Assembly (NCBI RefSeq): GCF_003073045.1
Contig: NC_037594.1
Coordinates: forward strand, 31,546,737-31,610,736
Reading direction: 5' to 3'
DNA length: 64,000 nt
Origin: Pomacea canaliculata
Lineage: Eukaryota; Mollusca; Gastropoda; Architaenioglossa; Ampullariidae
Positions 13,201 through 23,000 of the stretch are shown here, piece after piece. The notes under the pieces were generated by a model. It saw only the letters and a list, made by a program, of their open reading frames with translations, had not been told where the DNA came from and ran no database searches. Numbering within the stretch: position 1 is the stretch's first letter; each line of letters starts with the position of its first letter. The translations under genes and the position numbers were made by a program.

Positions 13201-14985
13201 ACAATAAAAGGTGTAAAAAATGGATTTTAGTCAAAACTCTTCTTTACTATTCTTTATTAATTTAAAACTGAAGTAATTATCGAGCAGTTTCTTAAACCCT
13301 TCTGGGTCTGCTTTGATGATAACAGGGTAGGTCCGAGAGAGAGAGAGAGAGTGTGTGTTGACAGGTGCTACAGTCTCAGTTCTGGCAGGTAGAAGACAAG
13401 GGAGGGATGCAGTACCCGCCGGGTAGTAGAAGCAGGGCTCCATTATGTTTCAGGTTGTAGTCCGTGGCTGTGGTGGACGTGCGCTCAACGAAGCGGATGC
13501 AGGTGTATCTTGAGATGAGGTCCATAGCCCCGATGGTGCTGTCTTTGCCAGTGGGTGCTGTCAACAGGTGAGTTTGCGACATGCAGCAGCAGCAGCAGCA
13601 GCCATCAGTATGAATATGACGCACACACGTACGCACACAATATACAGTCATAATATTGCAAAGAATAAACTCTACTAGAATGTGATGTACTGTTCAATAA
13701 AGGGAAATTTTGGATTGCTGTTTCTCTCTTTCTCTCTCCAAATTTTTGTGCGTGCATGCGTACGTGCGTTCGCGCGCGTGTGTGTACGTACGTGTGTGTG
13801 TGAGGAGAGAGAGAGGCAGGATCAAGGTTTTATATTAGGAGTTATATTAGGACTGTGGCCCAGCTGATGAATTAATTAACTGTGGCTCACTCAAGGTGGG
13901 TCCCAAATGAATGGAATGATGGCGTTTGTCCACAGGGTGGCGCTAGTGTCCACAACTCGCTTCCTGCGAGACTTGCCGAGGTTTGTCGCGTGGCGCTTCT
14001 GTCGCTGTTGTGGCGGAACGAGAATGTCGGAGCCGTTCAAGCGTATCACTTGCCGTTGATTGCATTCGACCTGTGACACAACACTAACCTGTGACACAAC
14101 ACTAACTTGTGACACAACACCAGCCTGTGATACAACACTAACATCTGACCCACGGAGCCCACCTGTGAAATCCATACTACTTACATCATTCCGCAACAGA
14201 CCGGAATGGCTTCCCATTTGGGGCTAATGTGGGAGGCGAAATTCAAGTCAGTTAACCCAAAAACATTTATTGGCAGTTAATTTACCCGAAACTTGACTGT
14301 TAATTTAATAATGGCAAAAAGGTTGTTGTAAAGGCAGCTTGACTAAAGTCCATACCTGGTCTCCTTCATGAGGAACTCGCTGGTGGAAATACACGTTGCC
14401 TGTCTGTAGACACTTGTTGGCATCGCTGTTGCTCAGGATGGAGGGATTGGAAGTTGATCCTTCATCCTGTGGTAAATATGTCATTCATTAAATGTTTCCC
14501 CTTCTTATTTCTTTCTCTCTCCTCGTCTATCAGTATCTGACATTCTCCATTTATACTTTTTTCGTTCCTCTATTTATTCTCTCTATTTCTTCTTTTGTTT
14601 AATATTTTCCATTTTATATATTGCTATTTATTAATTTATTTCTCATCGTGAGCAGATTGTCTATTATTGATGTAAACAATTATTTAAATATTCAGGAAAA
14701 AATACTCAATTTTGACTTCTTGTTTTGACTTAAGTCATGTTTCTTTCTTCTAATTCCAACTGACGGAGAAGTACAATAAAATTCTGACCCTGACTGACCT
14801 TTAGTGAAGTTTTGCCCTCCGTGGTCCCATCGTCGTCGTCTTGTGTTCCGGTGGACGATGGTGGAAGTTCCAGCTGTCAGGTCAGTCACCTGTGTGACTT
14901 TTTTACAGGTGACCTGGCCTGCGAGGGAGGTCAGGAGCACCAGGAGCAACACTGGCTTCATCTTGAAGTAAACATCACAGTTCAA
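315..14985 (-). CDS. Secreted multidomain astacin metalloprotease gene (about 31 exons, 3' end outside window)
   Basis: Gene-level entry for a minus-strand series of exons sharing one orientation and ordered as a single secreted protein: signal peptide, propeptide, astacin protease, Cys-rich exon, ApeC, CUB, kringle, ShKT, sushi, then four or more C-type lectin domains. Only the first exon carries a signal peptide, and no internal start or convincing terminal stop was found, so one gene is the simplest reading. Predicted role is an extracellular zinc endopeptidase carrying several adhesion or glycan-binding modules. Individual domain families are certain or nearly so from key residues. That all belong to one transcript is inference; two or more adjacent genes cannot be excluded, especially between the sushi and lectin parts. 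Several exons show a one-base frame slip inside a recognisable domain, detailed in the domain entries. Confidence 0.7.
1143..1214. repeat. (ATC)n microsatellite
   Basis: About 70 bases of ATC units with a few AATC interruptions, in an intron immediately outside lectin cassette 4. Similar short ATC tracts occur at 12148-12182 and 49420-49465. Confidence 0.9.
1442..2234 (-). CDS. C-type lectin domain 3 (three-exon cassette)
   Basis: Exons 2063-2234, about 1786-1889, and 1442-1559. Exon a: ECPFGYAAVASENGVTECYL with AYCNSLGNILAEAKTASASS. Exon b: DSIAIWFGLRYNSAVKNWVW, SNGMVATNQPW. Exon c: GYANGYYVSGQDCATIQAGW, RTCKSIYYFYCS. The Cys, WxGL-like and W-x-W features of CTLDs are kept; calcium-site motifs are not. 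The exon b donor is uncertain, because no strong GT follows before an in-frame stop and a GTTGTT is the best candidate. Confidence 0.75.
2705..2795. repeat. Purine-rich GAGAAA repeat next to a splice donor
   Basis: A run of GAGAAA/GAAGAG units (pyrimidine-rich on the transcribed sense strand) begins right after the donor of lectin exon 2797-2910. It produces long Ser/Phe-rich spurious frames on the minus strand. Confidence 0.85.
2797..4803 (-). CDS. C-type lectin domain 2 (three-exon cassette, long last intron)
   Basis: Exons 4641-4803, 4378-4479 and 2797-2910. Exon a: ECPYGYQYYEGGLGCIRAST and AADQECRAEGAVLARLPRLD. Exon b, in the frame with SDFWVNVKNVSSGVAWSLRD, ends IPYSGW. Exon c: VPNDKCTRIAVANGKAW, SLCNSTYQFFCERS. 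Exon lengths (163, 102, 114) match those of domain 1. No QPD/EPN or WND motif is present, so sugar binding through the classical calcium site is unlikely. A 1.47 kb intron precedes the last exon. The exon c donor lies next to a purine-rich GAGAAA repeat (2705-2795). Confidence 0.82.
5150..5976 (-). CDS. C-type lectin domain 1 (three-exon cassette)
   Basis: Exons 5802-5976, 5523-5623 and 5150-5263. Exon a: CPLGWMPYSQGSLGPGCLIF and a C...GAVLAEPRTLDAANFLAYG segment. Exon b: VWTGLSRDANGDLRWQDGSL, VYTNWAPG. Exon c, joined in phase: GQPDNTPDKKCVVMD, LWRTDFCNATYQAACFR. This is the full long-form CTLD with the WxGL and W-x-DG core. It holds a QPD triplet at the position that sets galactose-type specificity in calcium-dependent CTLDs. 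The partner WND is replaced by WRT, so calcium-dependent sugar binding is possible but not assured. Confidence 0.88.
6441..6620 (-). CDS. Sushi (CCP) domain exon
   Basis: A single 180-base exon encodes QQTCPAPQVPLDASP, SRYNVDDEVTFQC, SRCLSDGTWSASGYVCG. Four cysteines with the pattern C-P-x-P ... Y-x-x-x-x-x-V-x-F-x-C ... C-x-x-x-G-x-W-S ... C define a complete complement-control (sushi) repeat. It is a protein-interaction module and precedes the lectin repeats. One exon per sushi repeat is the usual arrangement. Confidence 0.9.
6858..6995 (-). CDS. ShKT-like domain exon
   Basis: A 138-base exon with canonical splice sites encodes GRPYDTADDCATYKNQGLCP, then SREKCAHTCSDQL and a proline-rich tail (TAPPP). 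The spacing DxxxDCxxYxxxGxC...xxxxCxxTC fits the ShKT fold, which frequently follows astacin domains in invertebrates. The last Cys is probably supplied by the next exon, so the domain may be slightly incomplete here. Confidence 0.65.
7180..7624 (-). CDS. Kringle domain exons
   Basis: Two exons, 7492-7624 and 7180-7298. The first encodes SDYCYNDDVDGKNYRGTVNF, TKSFKRCLPWN and HNSFWPE, matching the kringle N-terminal half (CY...G..YRGT......C..W). The second encodes GLVSNFCRNPGDGLQPWCYT and CVRDYCDVC, matching the closing NxCRNPDG..PWCYT...YC.V.C. Splitting a kringle by one intron in the middle is common in this family. Kringles bind proteins, membranes or lysine-bearing ligands. The donor of the second exon is uncertain (GTTGGT after CTCTATG). 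Confidence 0.88.
8004..9126 (-). CDS. CUB domain exons
   Basis: Three exons: 9017-9126, 8412-8530 and 8004-8126. They read CGLVIELNASRP...FTSPNYPNNYDNLIECFYTIR, then SPVNTTIQLNFHDFEVEG with SSCDDSVQV, then YCGSTMEATYQSTENMMQV and SDAGQRRGFSASVTYIS. This is the CUB signature: SPNYPxxYxN, LxFxDFxVE, C-x-D-x-V and a closing strand RGFSAxYxS. CUB domains are extracellular beta-sandwich interaction modules common in astacins (tolloid, BMP1 and others). In the last exon the two halves are one base out of frame between MMQV and SDAGQ. A (GACT)n microsatellite lies in the preceding intron. Confidence 0.85.
8174..8245. repeat. (GACT)n microsatellite
   Basis: About 17 perfect GACT units inside a CUB-domain intron. 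The spurious SVSQ repeat frame over it is not a gene. Confidence 0.95.
9245..10260 (-). CDS. ApeC (apextrin C-terminal-type) domain exons
   Basis: Three exons: 10005-10260, 9621-9839 and 9245-9406. Residues diagnostic of ApeC are visible: YPGGSWAMLAPDEGCP at the start, then DLHFCVS, TWPIGDYCILPVNGCPSG joined across the intron in phase to FNAGYVQLENECQ, LPDGQF, MFCCRYDG, IVLLSTSSSTCQAIN joined in phase to GMYAKH, and finally LTFHYCKYF, which fits the usual HKLHYCYY ending. ApeC domains are known from apextrins and relatives in marine invertebrates, and some bind peptidoglycan. In the first and last exon the matching halves sit in two different frames, each needing a single-base shift; no alternative splice explains it. 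An ApeC joined to an astacin is unusual. The domain call is strong; the frame slips leave function uncertain. Confidence 0.82.
10566..10706 (-). CDS. Cysteine-rich exon between astacin and ApeC
   Basis: A 141-base exon with canonical boundaries encodes RNCTSPPDCDFEGYAKPVPG followed by SWNGTCVCQCHDGLDPETRC: six closely spaced cysteines ending CxCxCxDGLDxxTxC. Its position directly after the protease matches that of EGF-like or other Cys-rich spacers in secreted astacins. The spacing is not a standard EGF pattern, so no family is assigned. The donor GTACAATG is a weaker match than the others in this gene. Confidence 0.6.
11440..11600 (+). repeat. tRNA-derived SINE-like element
   Basis: Contains a box-A-like GTGGTTAGTGCGTTGAGC followed 30 bases later by a box-B-like AGTTGATCGAAGCCTG, the internal RNA polymerase III promoter layout of tRNA-derived SINEs. 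It lies between the last astacin exon and the Cys-rich exon. Ends are not defined and no target-site duplication was identified. Confidence 0.4.
11633..13557 (-). CDS. Astacin (M12A) zinc metalloprotease catalytic domain
   Basis: Five exons: 13416-13557, 13107-13167, 12738-12862, 12020-12105 and 11633-11728. They encode, in order, the segment with YTCIRFVERT (astacins: TCIxFxxR), then NCASYVGRIGGNQ (family GC-x-SYVGRxGGxQ), then the zinc-binding helix HELGHAMGQLHEQ, matching HExxHxxGxxHE with three His ligands and the catalytic Glu, followed by HLRINWPSV. The next exon carries FYDTSTYMHYPDW, the Met-turn motif (YDxxSxMHY) that holds the fourth ligand region and the conserved Met. The last ends FLHDEEISQLYQC, the astacin C-terminal helix and Cys. 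All catalytic residues that can be checked are present, so an active protease is likely. The usual RxDRD after the HE motif is replaced by TSSLRYG. Expected action is extracellular proteolysis; the substrate is unknown. Confidence 0.9.
12257..12358. repeat. (TG)n and TGTCTATG simple repeats
   Basis: A short TG run followed by variants of TGTGTCTA, within an astacin intron. Confidence 0.8.
13891..14985 (-). CDS. Signal peptide and propeptide exons of the astacin protease
   Basis: Three exons: 14799-14985, 14356-14466 and 13891-14070. The first opens with two candidate Met codons (14985 and 14961); from the second, MKPVLLLVLLTSLAGQVTC is a textbook secretory signal with cleavage near AGQVTC, so the shorter start may be used. 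The propeptide follows. The third exon contains two basic stretches, QRQKR and the furin-type SRRKR, immediately before VVDTSATLWTNAIIPFIWD, which matches the first strand of mature astacins (W-x-N/G-x-I-P-x-x-I). Cleavage after RRKR would release the active enzyme. At its 3' end the third exon reads into a stop just before the GTGAGC donor; one C fewer in the CCC run would give WDPTL and keep the frame. The acceptor before VECNQRQ is canonical (TGTCACAG). Confidence 0.8.
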
Positions 14986-17900
14986 AGTTCAGCCACACAG
15001 ACGATTACTAGTAAATGAACAAATAAAGTCTATCATTAAACGGGCTGAAGTACACACTTGTCGTTTCCCGTATGTCCACTTTGCTAAAGTCCCCGATAAG
15101 TCTGAGCAGGTGTCAAAGTATATCAAAGGCAGATTTGTTATCGTTTGAAGTAGAGAACATCAAGGAAGAATGGAGAACAGAGGAGGAAGAGACAGATGGT
15201 CGTGTACCGTGGATGCTTGTCTAAACTATAGTTAAAGTTCTCTTTCTTCCAAGTATTGGAACAGCAGTATTCTTTCAACTCTACCTGCCTGACTGCTTTT
15301 GTTGTCGCTTCGTCCGTTCCGTCCGTCCGTCCGTCCGTCCGTCCGTCCGCCCGCTAGCCCTTTCGTTATGACCTCACTGCACACTGAGAGGAACTACCGT
15401 GTTCACTGAACCGGATGCCAGATGCATGGTGTGAATGCTCATCCCAGTGAACAGCGAGGAAGGCACGGGCGTCAGGTGGGGGAGGAACGGTGTGGGAGGG
15501 AGGTGGAACTGACGTCACGAGGTACCCACGTGACACGTCACAGTCCACGTGACTGGGTTCTTGCAGCAAATTGGAGACTTCGTAAGGAAAGGTCTTTGAT
15601 CTTTGCAGGCATCGCCATATGTGTGATCACGTGATGGGCGCACGTGAGGCAACGAAGTCGCTGAATTAACGGGCAGATGTGATGTTGAGAATTGTAAATT
15701 AATTGCGATAGTCTGATCATGTCAACCGTCTGGGTGGGAGACTGTTAGTGGATCGCCGTGTAAGTAAGGCTGGTGGAAGGGGACCTTTAAGTAGCCCATT
15801 AGAAACAAATCATGTTTAAATAGAATAAACTCGTCTCCTAACAGATTTGTATTCAGGAACCCCAATCCTACAACTTAGGTTATTGTTCCTCCGAACCAAA
15901 CAAGCCCAAGCATATATCTGTCATCACTCCTGACCCTCACAAACAGGAAAACAGAAAAGCTGACAGAGCAAAGGGTCAGAGTGATGCTCAAAAACCAAGT
16001 TCTTGCTCCTTTTTAAGTGAAACAACTAACATAAAAGGAACAACTGACATAACGGATGTAATGTCTATGAACAACTGACATAACGGATGTTTACAAACGA
16101 CAAAGAATAGGTTTTAGTGTCTTTAGTGTCTTTACAAAAGAGGAAGACCTTTTTAATTAAAGACTTTTGATTTACAAAGCAAAATTTTAAGAGAAATTAA
16201 GATAGAGAAACAACTAACCTGTGTCTTGAACACTTTCCGCTTCGTGTGCTGGTGGTGTCGAGGGTTTAAATACATTTTTCAGCGAAATGTGTTGAGAAGG
16301 ATCTGAAAGAATTGAATGCTTCATGAGAATTGCAGTCCCTTGACGAATTAGGTAATGAGTACTTATCAAAGCGCCTTAATCTCTGAGTAATTTCTCTCTA
16401 CGTAGTCGTCTTCTTTTGTAGATGAAAGCCACATCGGGTAGATTTGATAAATATAGTAATTGCTTGGCTATCAGTCCTCACAATCTACAGAGACAGGTAT
16501 TTGTGTTTGTTCTTCCACCTGGGGCCTGACTAGATACATCGAGCGCTCTTTACAGCTTTTACAGCCACAAATATTGCCACGTGCACGTGGATGACAGGGG
16601 GAAATGGAGGAGAGCTGAAAGGGATGGGGAAGACAGAGAGAAAGAGGAGAGGATGAAAGAGAGAAAGACAAAATGAAAGGAGAAAAATTAGAAAGCGAAC
16701 AAACTGTGTTTGAGGCCAGTTGACTTTTACATGTCCGGAACTGAGCACAACTTACTTTAAAAATATGAAATGAGTACCTTTCACTTTTATTCCATGCAAG
16801 TGTAAATAAAAGTAATTAAATCAGCATCAGTAGACAATGACATTAAGCAGACGCTGGGGAGAGGTAGAAAAATAAAGGGATACAAAACGATAGAAGTTCA
16901 AAAACAGGAGAAGAAGGGGAGGAAGGCTTGTTTGTTGGGGGGAGCATATCAATAGCTGTGTAAACAAATTTTCTGCACTTTCCATATGTGTGTGTGTGAG
17001 ATTGAGAGAGAGAGAAGGGTGTTACCCAAGTTTGCTGTGATTTTGATTTGGAGTATCCAATAATAAATGTTATAACGACTAGTATAAAAATTGAAATAAA
17101 TATGATCCAGCGAAAACTAAATGAACCATCGTCTACAAACTTCCATAAAATAAGGTCTTTTGCAAACTTTGGTTGGAATCGGACAAAGGGTTTGCATCTC
17201 TCTCTCTCTTCCTCTTAATGATACTGTTATCTTCCTTTCATTCCCTTATTTATATCTGAGTACATCGGCAGTGGAGATTCGATTTGCTCGCAAGAGTTGA
17301 ATGTCCTGTCTGAAAGTGTGCACAGTCCGAGCCACAGGTACACAATGTACATCTCTGGTCGCTGCAACGTGTCTGTGTACTTTCAGAAAGCCGACAATGG
17401 GTCTTGGCTTAGTACATTACTTGATGATGGGAGGAGAGTACCAAGAAGGAAATATTTTCTTTCCGTTCATCACCATCCGAACTTTAATCCTCCCCCTTAT
17501 TCCTCTCACTCCCTCCTCCCTGTCACTGCCATCCTGTCGATAACACTGGTCGTCAGACCGCACTTACCGACATGAAAAGAACTTGAGGAAATATGAAAAC
17601 AGACCAGGTGCAGACCTGAGCAAAGAGTTCAATGACCGGTCAGACCCACTCGTCACCCGGGGTTAGCTATTAGCAGTTGCGCAGATGTCCGCTAAACCAT
17701 GACAACATCATTTTCACAAAACCGTGAACACAGGCTAGAAAAAGCTGACGGCATCCAATGTATTTACACTGGTACTAAGTCTCTCCTGCAAGTATTAACA
17801 TCTTCACACCTGTGTTGTCAATTATATATTTATTTCTTTATTTCCTTAGTTTTGAAAGCAACCTTCAAACTAAAGGCGTGGGATGCAGGATATGCAAGGA

Positions 17901-20900
17901 GAGAGCAAGTAAAGGCGACAGAGAGAGAGAAGAAGGCGGGTAGTTTTCAAACACCTCTGACAAACAGCCATACTTCATTCATCAGCCTTATCACCTCGCT
18001 CTAAATCTGTCACATCGTGCAGCTCTGCCAAGAACGATAACCGCGCCGCACAGCACCGACGCGTGATTACGTGCCCTTGGCTCCAGCGTTTCCAGCCTGT
18101 CATGCATGTCCCCAGAGGCCTGCGAAGTCAAAAACCTTTGCAGCAATATCCTCTGCCATGGCCTCACCCGAAGGTCTTAACATGTACGTCAACCCCCGGC
18201 ATACCTTCTCTCCATCTCTTTCTCTCCCGTCCCAGGTTTGTCCTTCTCTCTTTCCTGCAACGATATCGGAGAACAAACTTTCAATTACACCGTGTGTCCC
18301 ATGATCCTAAAGGGGACGAAATAAAAGACTAAATAAAGTGAACAAAGTCCTGCACGATAAGAATTCTGGAGGAGAGGTTTAACTGCCACCCCACCCCACC
18401 CAACGCCACCCCACCCCGCTAACATTCCCCTTAATTTGCAGCCGCAACTGATTATATCGTGTGGATTGCTGACGTGTATGTGTGAGTGTGTGTGCTTGCC
18501 GTCTTATTGAAATATAATGTAGGTAAATCTTGTAATGATTCTGCAGAGGTTAAGCTTATCAATCGCACCACGTGGCCTCAAGCTGTTACATTCGTTGCAC
18601 TCACATCTACACAATTTACACTCCGAAATAAACTATTAGCACCACTTAAAGACATCAGCTGCCTAATTTATGAAACGAGACAATAGCCAAAGCTTAAAAA
18701 AAAACTAATGCCATTGTGTAAGAGGGAGATAAACAAATCCCTCAATGAAACATGGCAATGACGAGCTGTTTGTACCTGAGCATTTTCTCTTATTGTCCTC
18801 TTCTATGTCATTATCATAATTAACAGAAAAATGGCGTCTGACCCTTGTTTATCTAGATTGTAGTATTCCATTTTTTTTTTCATTTGTCCTGGGACTAATG
18901 TGGGCACGCGTTGCCCTGTGACCCCAGGGTGATTACTGAAAGCAAGAGGGAGGGAGGTCAGCAATAGGTTGCCCCGTGGGTATCACTCCTCTGCCGGGTT
19001 GCCGTGCTACCTGTTTGCACCTGTCTGAAGGTCGGGTGGATTGAAGACAATTTAAGATACGCCTGGCAGGTAAACCGTGTGCTGTGCACGAGTGTTTCAT
19101 GACTGGGGCTTACACACGGAGCCAAACTGCTTACGAGAGAGGAAGATAAAAAGAATTCGATGAAGTCCTTGAACGCAATGTCGTGACAAGTCTTCTCGTA
19201 GGGAAGGAGCTAAGCAGGACCTCAAAGGTTTGTGATTTTGGTTCTCAAAATCTACTATTTAGCATCTGAGTGGAAATGAGAAACTTTTTTCAACTTTGAA
19301 TAAATGCAAAGGACTGACCCCTTTATTGCTGATAGTAAACTTTCACTGGTGCAGCTTGTATACTTTGTTGTTCTCTGTTTATATTAATGTATTCTCACTT
19401 GTTGCAAGTGTGAGTGAGAGGTCTGATCAACAGATTTACTCAAATGTCTTAATTTTTCTCAGTAAGTTTAATTTGAAGTGTTTTATTCAGCTTCATTCAT
19501 TCTTAGCTCTAATACTGCTTATACACCTTTATTTATAGTAAAATAATACATTTTTTCAAAAGCATGAGCATCGCTAGTTGCCAAAGCTTTACGGGCTGAC
19601 AGACAGATGAATGGACAGAAAGGAACAGAGGGCAGTCCGGCTGACTGACTGATTAACTGAATCAATTAATCAGTTTATTAATCTTTTGTTTAATGCTTTC
19701 TTTCTTCCTGTCTTTTTTAGTCTAACTTCTTTTCTTTACAAACGTTTGTCTCCTTTTCTTCTCTTTCTCATTCTCACCCCTCCCTCTCTCTCTCTCTCAG
19801 AGCTTTGTTTTTACATACACTTCTCGGTGTATGGTCATGAGAGAGAGAGAATGTCTCTGCAGGTTGATTACTGTTCTCGTGTCTTGTGTCGCGCGTTCAA
19901 TGCCAGGTAGTCAGCACTCGTCACGCCCAGACAGTTTCCCGCTCGATCCAATTGTCAATACAGTTGCCCCCAACCCCTCTACTGGCATGACGTCAAGCCA
20001 CCCTTCCTCCTACCCGTATTCCCATGCCAGGTCCCGCTACTTTAAAGTATTTTCCTTACAGAGCTGTCCAAGCCAAGCAAGTAATTGGCACACCTGCCAG
20101 GTAAGCTGTTACCGTTACACGTGACGCACACCTTTGGTTGTTTTATTGATAGGTGGGCGCTGTAAACGACTCCACTTGTGGGGCTATAAGTGTAAAGTGA
20201 TTGTATACGCAGCCAATAATAGCAACATGGAGACCAAGAGCAGTTAGAGTGTGGGAAGAGTTCAGACAGAATGTAGAAAACAAATGGTCGCAGTTTAACA
20301 AGGGCAGGCAACCCACAGCGAAGAGTGCAGGGCAGGATGGATGCTTATTTTTACAGCAACTTCAGACATTCCTGATCACCTCAAAACTATAGCTATATGA
20401 ATAAATTGTCCAAGTGATTGCAGAATAGTTTCCTTGTGTCATTTATTTGGCTTTATTTCCACCTTTATTGATACCTTCTAATCTCCATTGGACTCCATTC
20501 TTCCTTGTAGCTTGTATCTTGCATTTTATGCTTGCCAGCGTAATTATTTCTTCTCCATTCTCTATCCTGCTCTTTTCACCACAAACTTATATCCCTGGAC
20601 TGCTGGCAGACGATTTTTTCCAGCTAACTACTAAAACGAGGCATGAGACTACAAAGCTTCCGGTTTAGTCACAGTCTTTTTTTTTACGGCTCGCCGAGAC
20701 TAACAGCGAATCACTTCGCAAGAGTCTAAGCGTTAGATCTTGGCAGACAGACAGCAGTCCACCTTTACACGAACTTGCTGTTTACACTCTTTTGTCTCTA
20801 ACTTTTTGTGTTATCATCCATCCATCCAAACAGCCGTTCAGTCGTTCATTAATTGTTCATAATCACCCTTTTCCATCGCGCCGTTCAATCTAGAGTTTTG

Positions 20901-21018
20901 AAAAGATTCTTTCACTTCTTCCTGATTCTTGGCTCCAATAAATGCCTTTGTTTAATGTTGCAGGTGAAAAAAATTCTTCAGAGCACCTAAATGCGATGGC
21001 TTTAAACTGTTGGTGTCT
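14986..21018. other. 6 kb intergenic stretch, no gene recognised
   Basis: Between the protease start and the plus-strand unknown gene. It holds a (GTCC)n tract (about 15324-15352), a cluster of CACGTG motifs and a CRE-like TGACGTCA (15509-15646) that could serve the protease promoter, and C/CCACC repeats near 18385-18420. Open frames at 17297-17575 and 18063-18332 have no recognisable domain and no paired splice sites that convinced me. No RNA gene or mobile element was recognised here. Confidence 0.5.
15509..15646. promoter_or_regulatory. CRE/E-box cluster upstream of the protease gene
   Basis: Within 140 bases there are a palindromic TGACGTCA near 15510, CACGTG near 15537, CACGTG at 15546-15551, TCACGTGA near 15628 and CACGTG near 15641. 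The cluster lies 0.5-0.65 kb upstream of the first protease Met on the minus strand. These are bZIP and bHLH type sites. CACGTG also occurs elsewhere in the window, so enrichment is not established. Confidence 0.3.
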
Positions 21019-23000
21019 ATGGCAACGCATGCCACCCCGATACCAACTGACCTTGCGAGATATCCAAGGCGAGGAGGAGGTCGGCAGCCAGGCCAATACT
21101 TCTCCCGAGTCCAGATCGAGATCTCAGACTCCACGGAGCGCCAGACCAAGAAGTCCAGCAGCCAAATCCTTGACAACCGCCAACACCAGAAGCAAACAAC
21201 ACGTGACTTTGACGTCATGTGGTGGGTCTGATGAAGGCTTCCGGAAATCGGAGGCTGGCTCCAACACCGTCCTACCTGCCAGGACACTCCTCGTACATCA
21301 GCAACCGGAAGAATCAAATGCAGCTGAACTCCGGCCGGCGACAGCTTGACGAAGGACTTCTGACCGGACCTGTGCCCCAGCTCGGTGTCTCCAAGAAGAC
21401 AGTCGCTCCTTTCCCCGTGACACGACTTGCAAACTGCATGCAGGTCAAAGATGCGCGCCAGTCAACGCCTGCTGCGAAGTGTAGACGACAGGTGAGCGGT
21501 AACCACCACAGCTTTGCACCACCAGGGTCAGGTCGCAGGGCGGTTAGCGCGACCTCCGAGCGAGTTCACTTCGCTGTGAGAAACGTGTCGCCGTTCTCAG
21601 AGGTTGCAGGCGGAGTTCACTTCTGCGACCAACAACGCAACGCCCAGCGCCGGGTGGGTGTCATGGGAGACCACCCAGCGGCAGCTTTGTGCGTGGAGCG
21701 AGGAAGAGTAGCACTGTGCAGAAAGACAAAGGCCGACACGAGCCAGTCCTTCTACGGTGTCACCATGCACTCTTATCCTCCAGAGATGACGAAAGCTACA
21801 TTGCGCATCTCCGGAAACTGTATCTTAATGGCGTCCGTGACCTTGCGAAGGCACGTGACAGGGAACCCGACATTGACCGGCACAAGACCATCAAGGAGCG
21901 CATAGACTACGACAGAAAGGTCGGCCGGATCCTACAGTATTACGCAGATGTCGACCTTCCCGTCGTCTGCAAATCTGGGATAATACCATCCTTCCAACCG
22001 ATCTTCAGCCGCCTCCCGGTCTTCTCTTTTACGGGAGACAATTCCAGGTTTCTTCAGCTCGGGCACCTGTACACAGCGACTCCCGTGGTGTTGACATCGA
22101 GAATCATGTCCCTTCTAGCAGCTTTGGTCAGGTCCGCAGTCAAGAAACTCTTTCCCAGACCACAGATTTTGTCTGGCATGCAGGCTATGGTAAATACATG
22201 AGAATAAATAACAAGGCTACACTCCATAAAAGGCAGTTCTACCTGCACACACCTGCCCGCGACAGGCATGTGAATGCCGAGGACGGTCGTCCAGACTCGT
22301 CCAGTTGTTTGTGCGCCATCTGTCGGCTGGAGATGCACGTGGCGCTGCTGACACGCGTGCAGGCAGCTCACTGTCCCGTGGAGACCTTCTCGATCCAGAG
22401 TCCGAAGACTTCAGACAATCCGTCTTCCGGTGTCAGTCAGGATGACTCCATGACCAAAGACACCAGAAACGGTCAGGTGAGCGTCACCATGAAAACCAGG
22501 GCCTGTGCTGCGGTCAGACCACAGTCTGTGGCATCCTACCTGCACTCTGACCCTGTCGTCTTGTTTGAGGACAGGAGGTCACTGTTGCGGATGGAGGGGT
22601 GGATGCTCGTGCAGAGACCGCAGCTCCGGAGCCGACCAGTCTGAGTGTGACCTTACCTGCCGCAGGATACTCCATCAGCAGGGGCACAGACTCGGGGCAC
22701 CTCGAATTCGAATCAGAGCTCCGGGAATCGCCTGAAGTAGGACTTCAACATGGGGAGGAGATTTTAAAAGACGATGAAGTTGTGACACATACGAAAGAAC
22801 TGTTAGGTGGCGATGACCTTTTGACACTGAAGGAAGAATACGCGAAGGACAATAAAGTTGCGACACGGATGACAGAAAGTGTCAGTGACAATGCACTCAT
22901 GCCACAGGAGAAAAACATTTTAATAGGTAATGAAACTGAAGCAGAAATAGAGAAAATTGTAAACAATAGTGAAACTGTCACACGGAGGGAAGACCAATGA
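21019..23000 (+). CDS. Unrecognised three-exon gene, about 551 aa predicted
   Basis: Exons 21019-21491, 21722-22476 and 22575-23000, all introns in phase 0 with GTGAGC donors and CAG acceptors. Start chosen at MATHATPIPTDLARYPRRGG. The middle holds a charged, probably helical stretch (DDESYIAHLRKLYLNGVRDL; REPDIDRHKTIKERIDYDRK), then a Cys cluster SSCLCAICRLEMH. The last exon encodes a Ser/Glu-rich tail (EEILKDDEVVTHTKELLGGD) ending TVTRREDQ. No signal peptide, membrane segment or known domain was recognised. Exons 1 and 2 each switch frame once (near 21222 and near 21950), and each becomes an exact multiple of three if one base is added, so both look like single-base deletions. A possible polyadenylation signal AATAAA lies at 23248-23253. 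Higher GC than its surroundings supports coding. Function unknown. Confidence 0.6.

Noticed and set aside
17297-18332. Open frames in the intergenic region
   Set aside because: No recognisable domain, no convincing splice partners and low-complexity composition.
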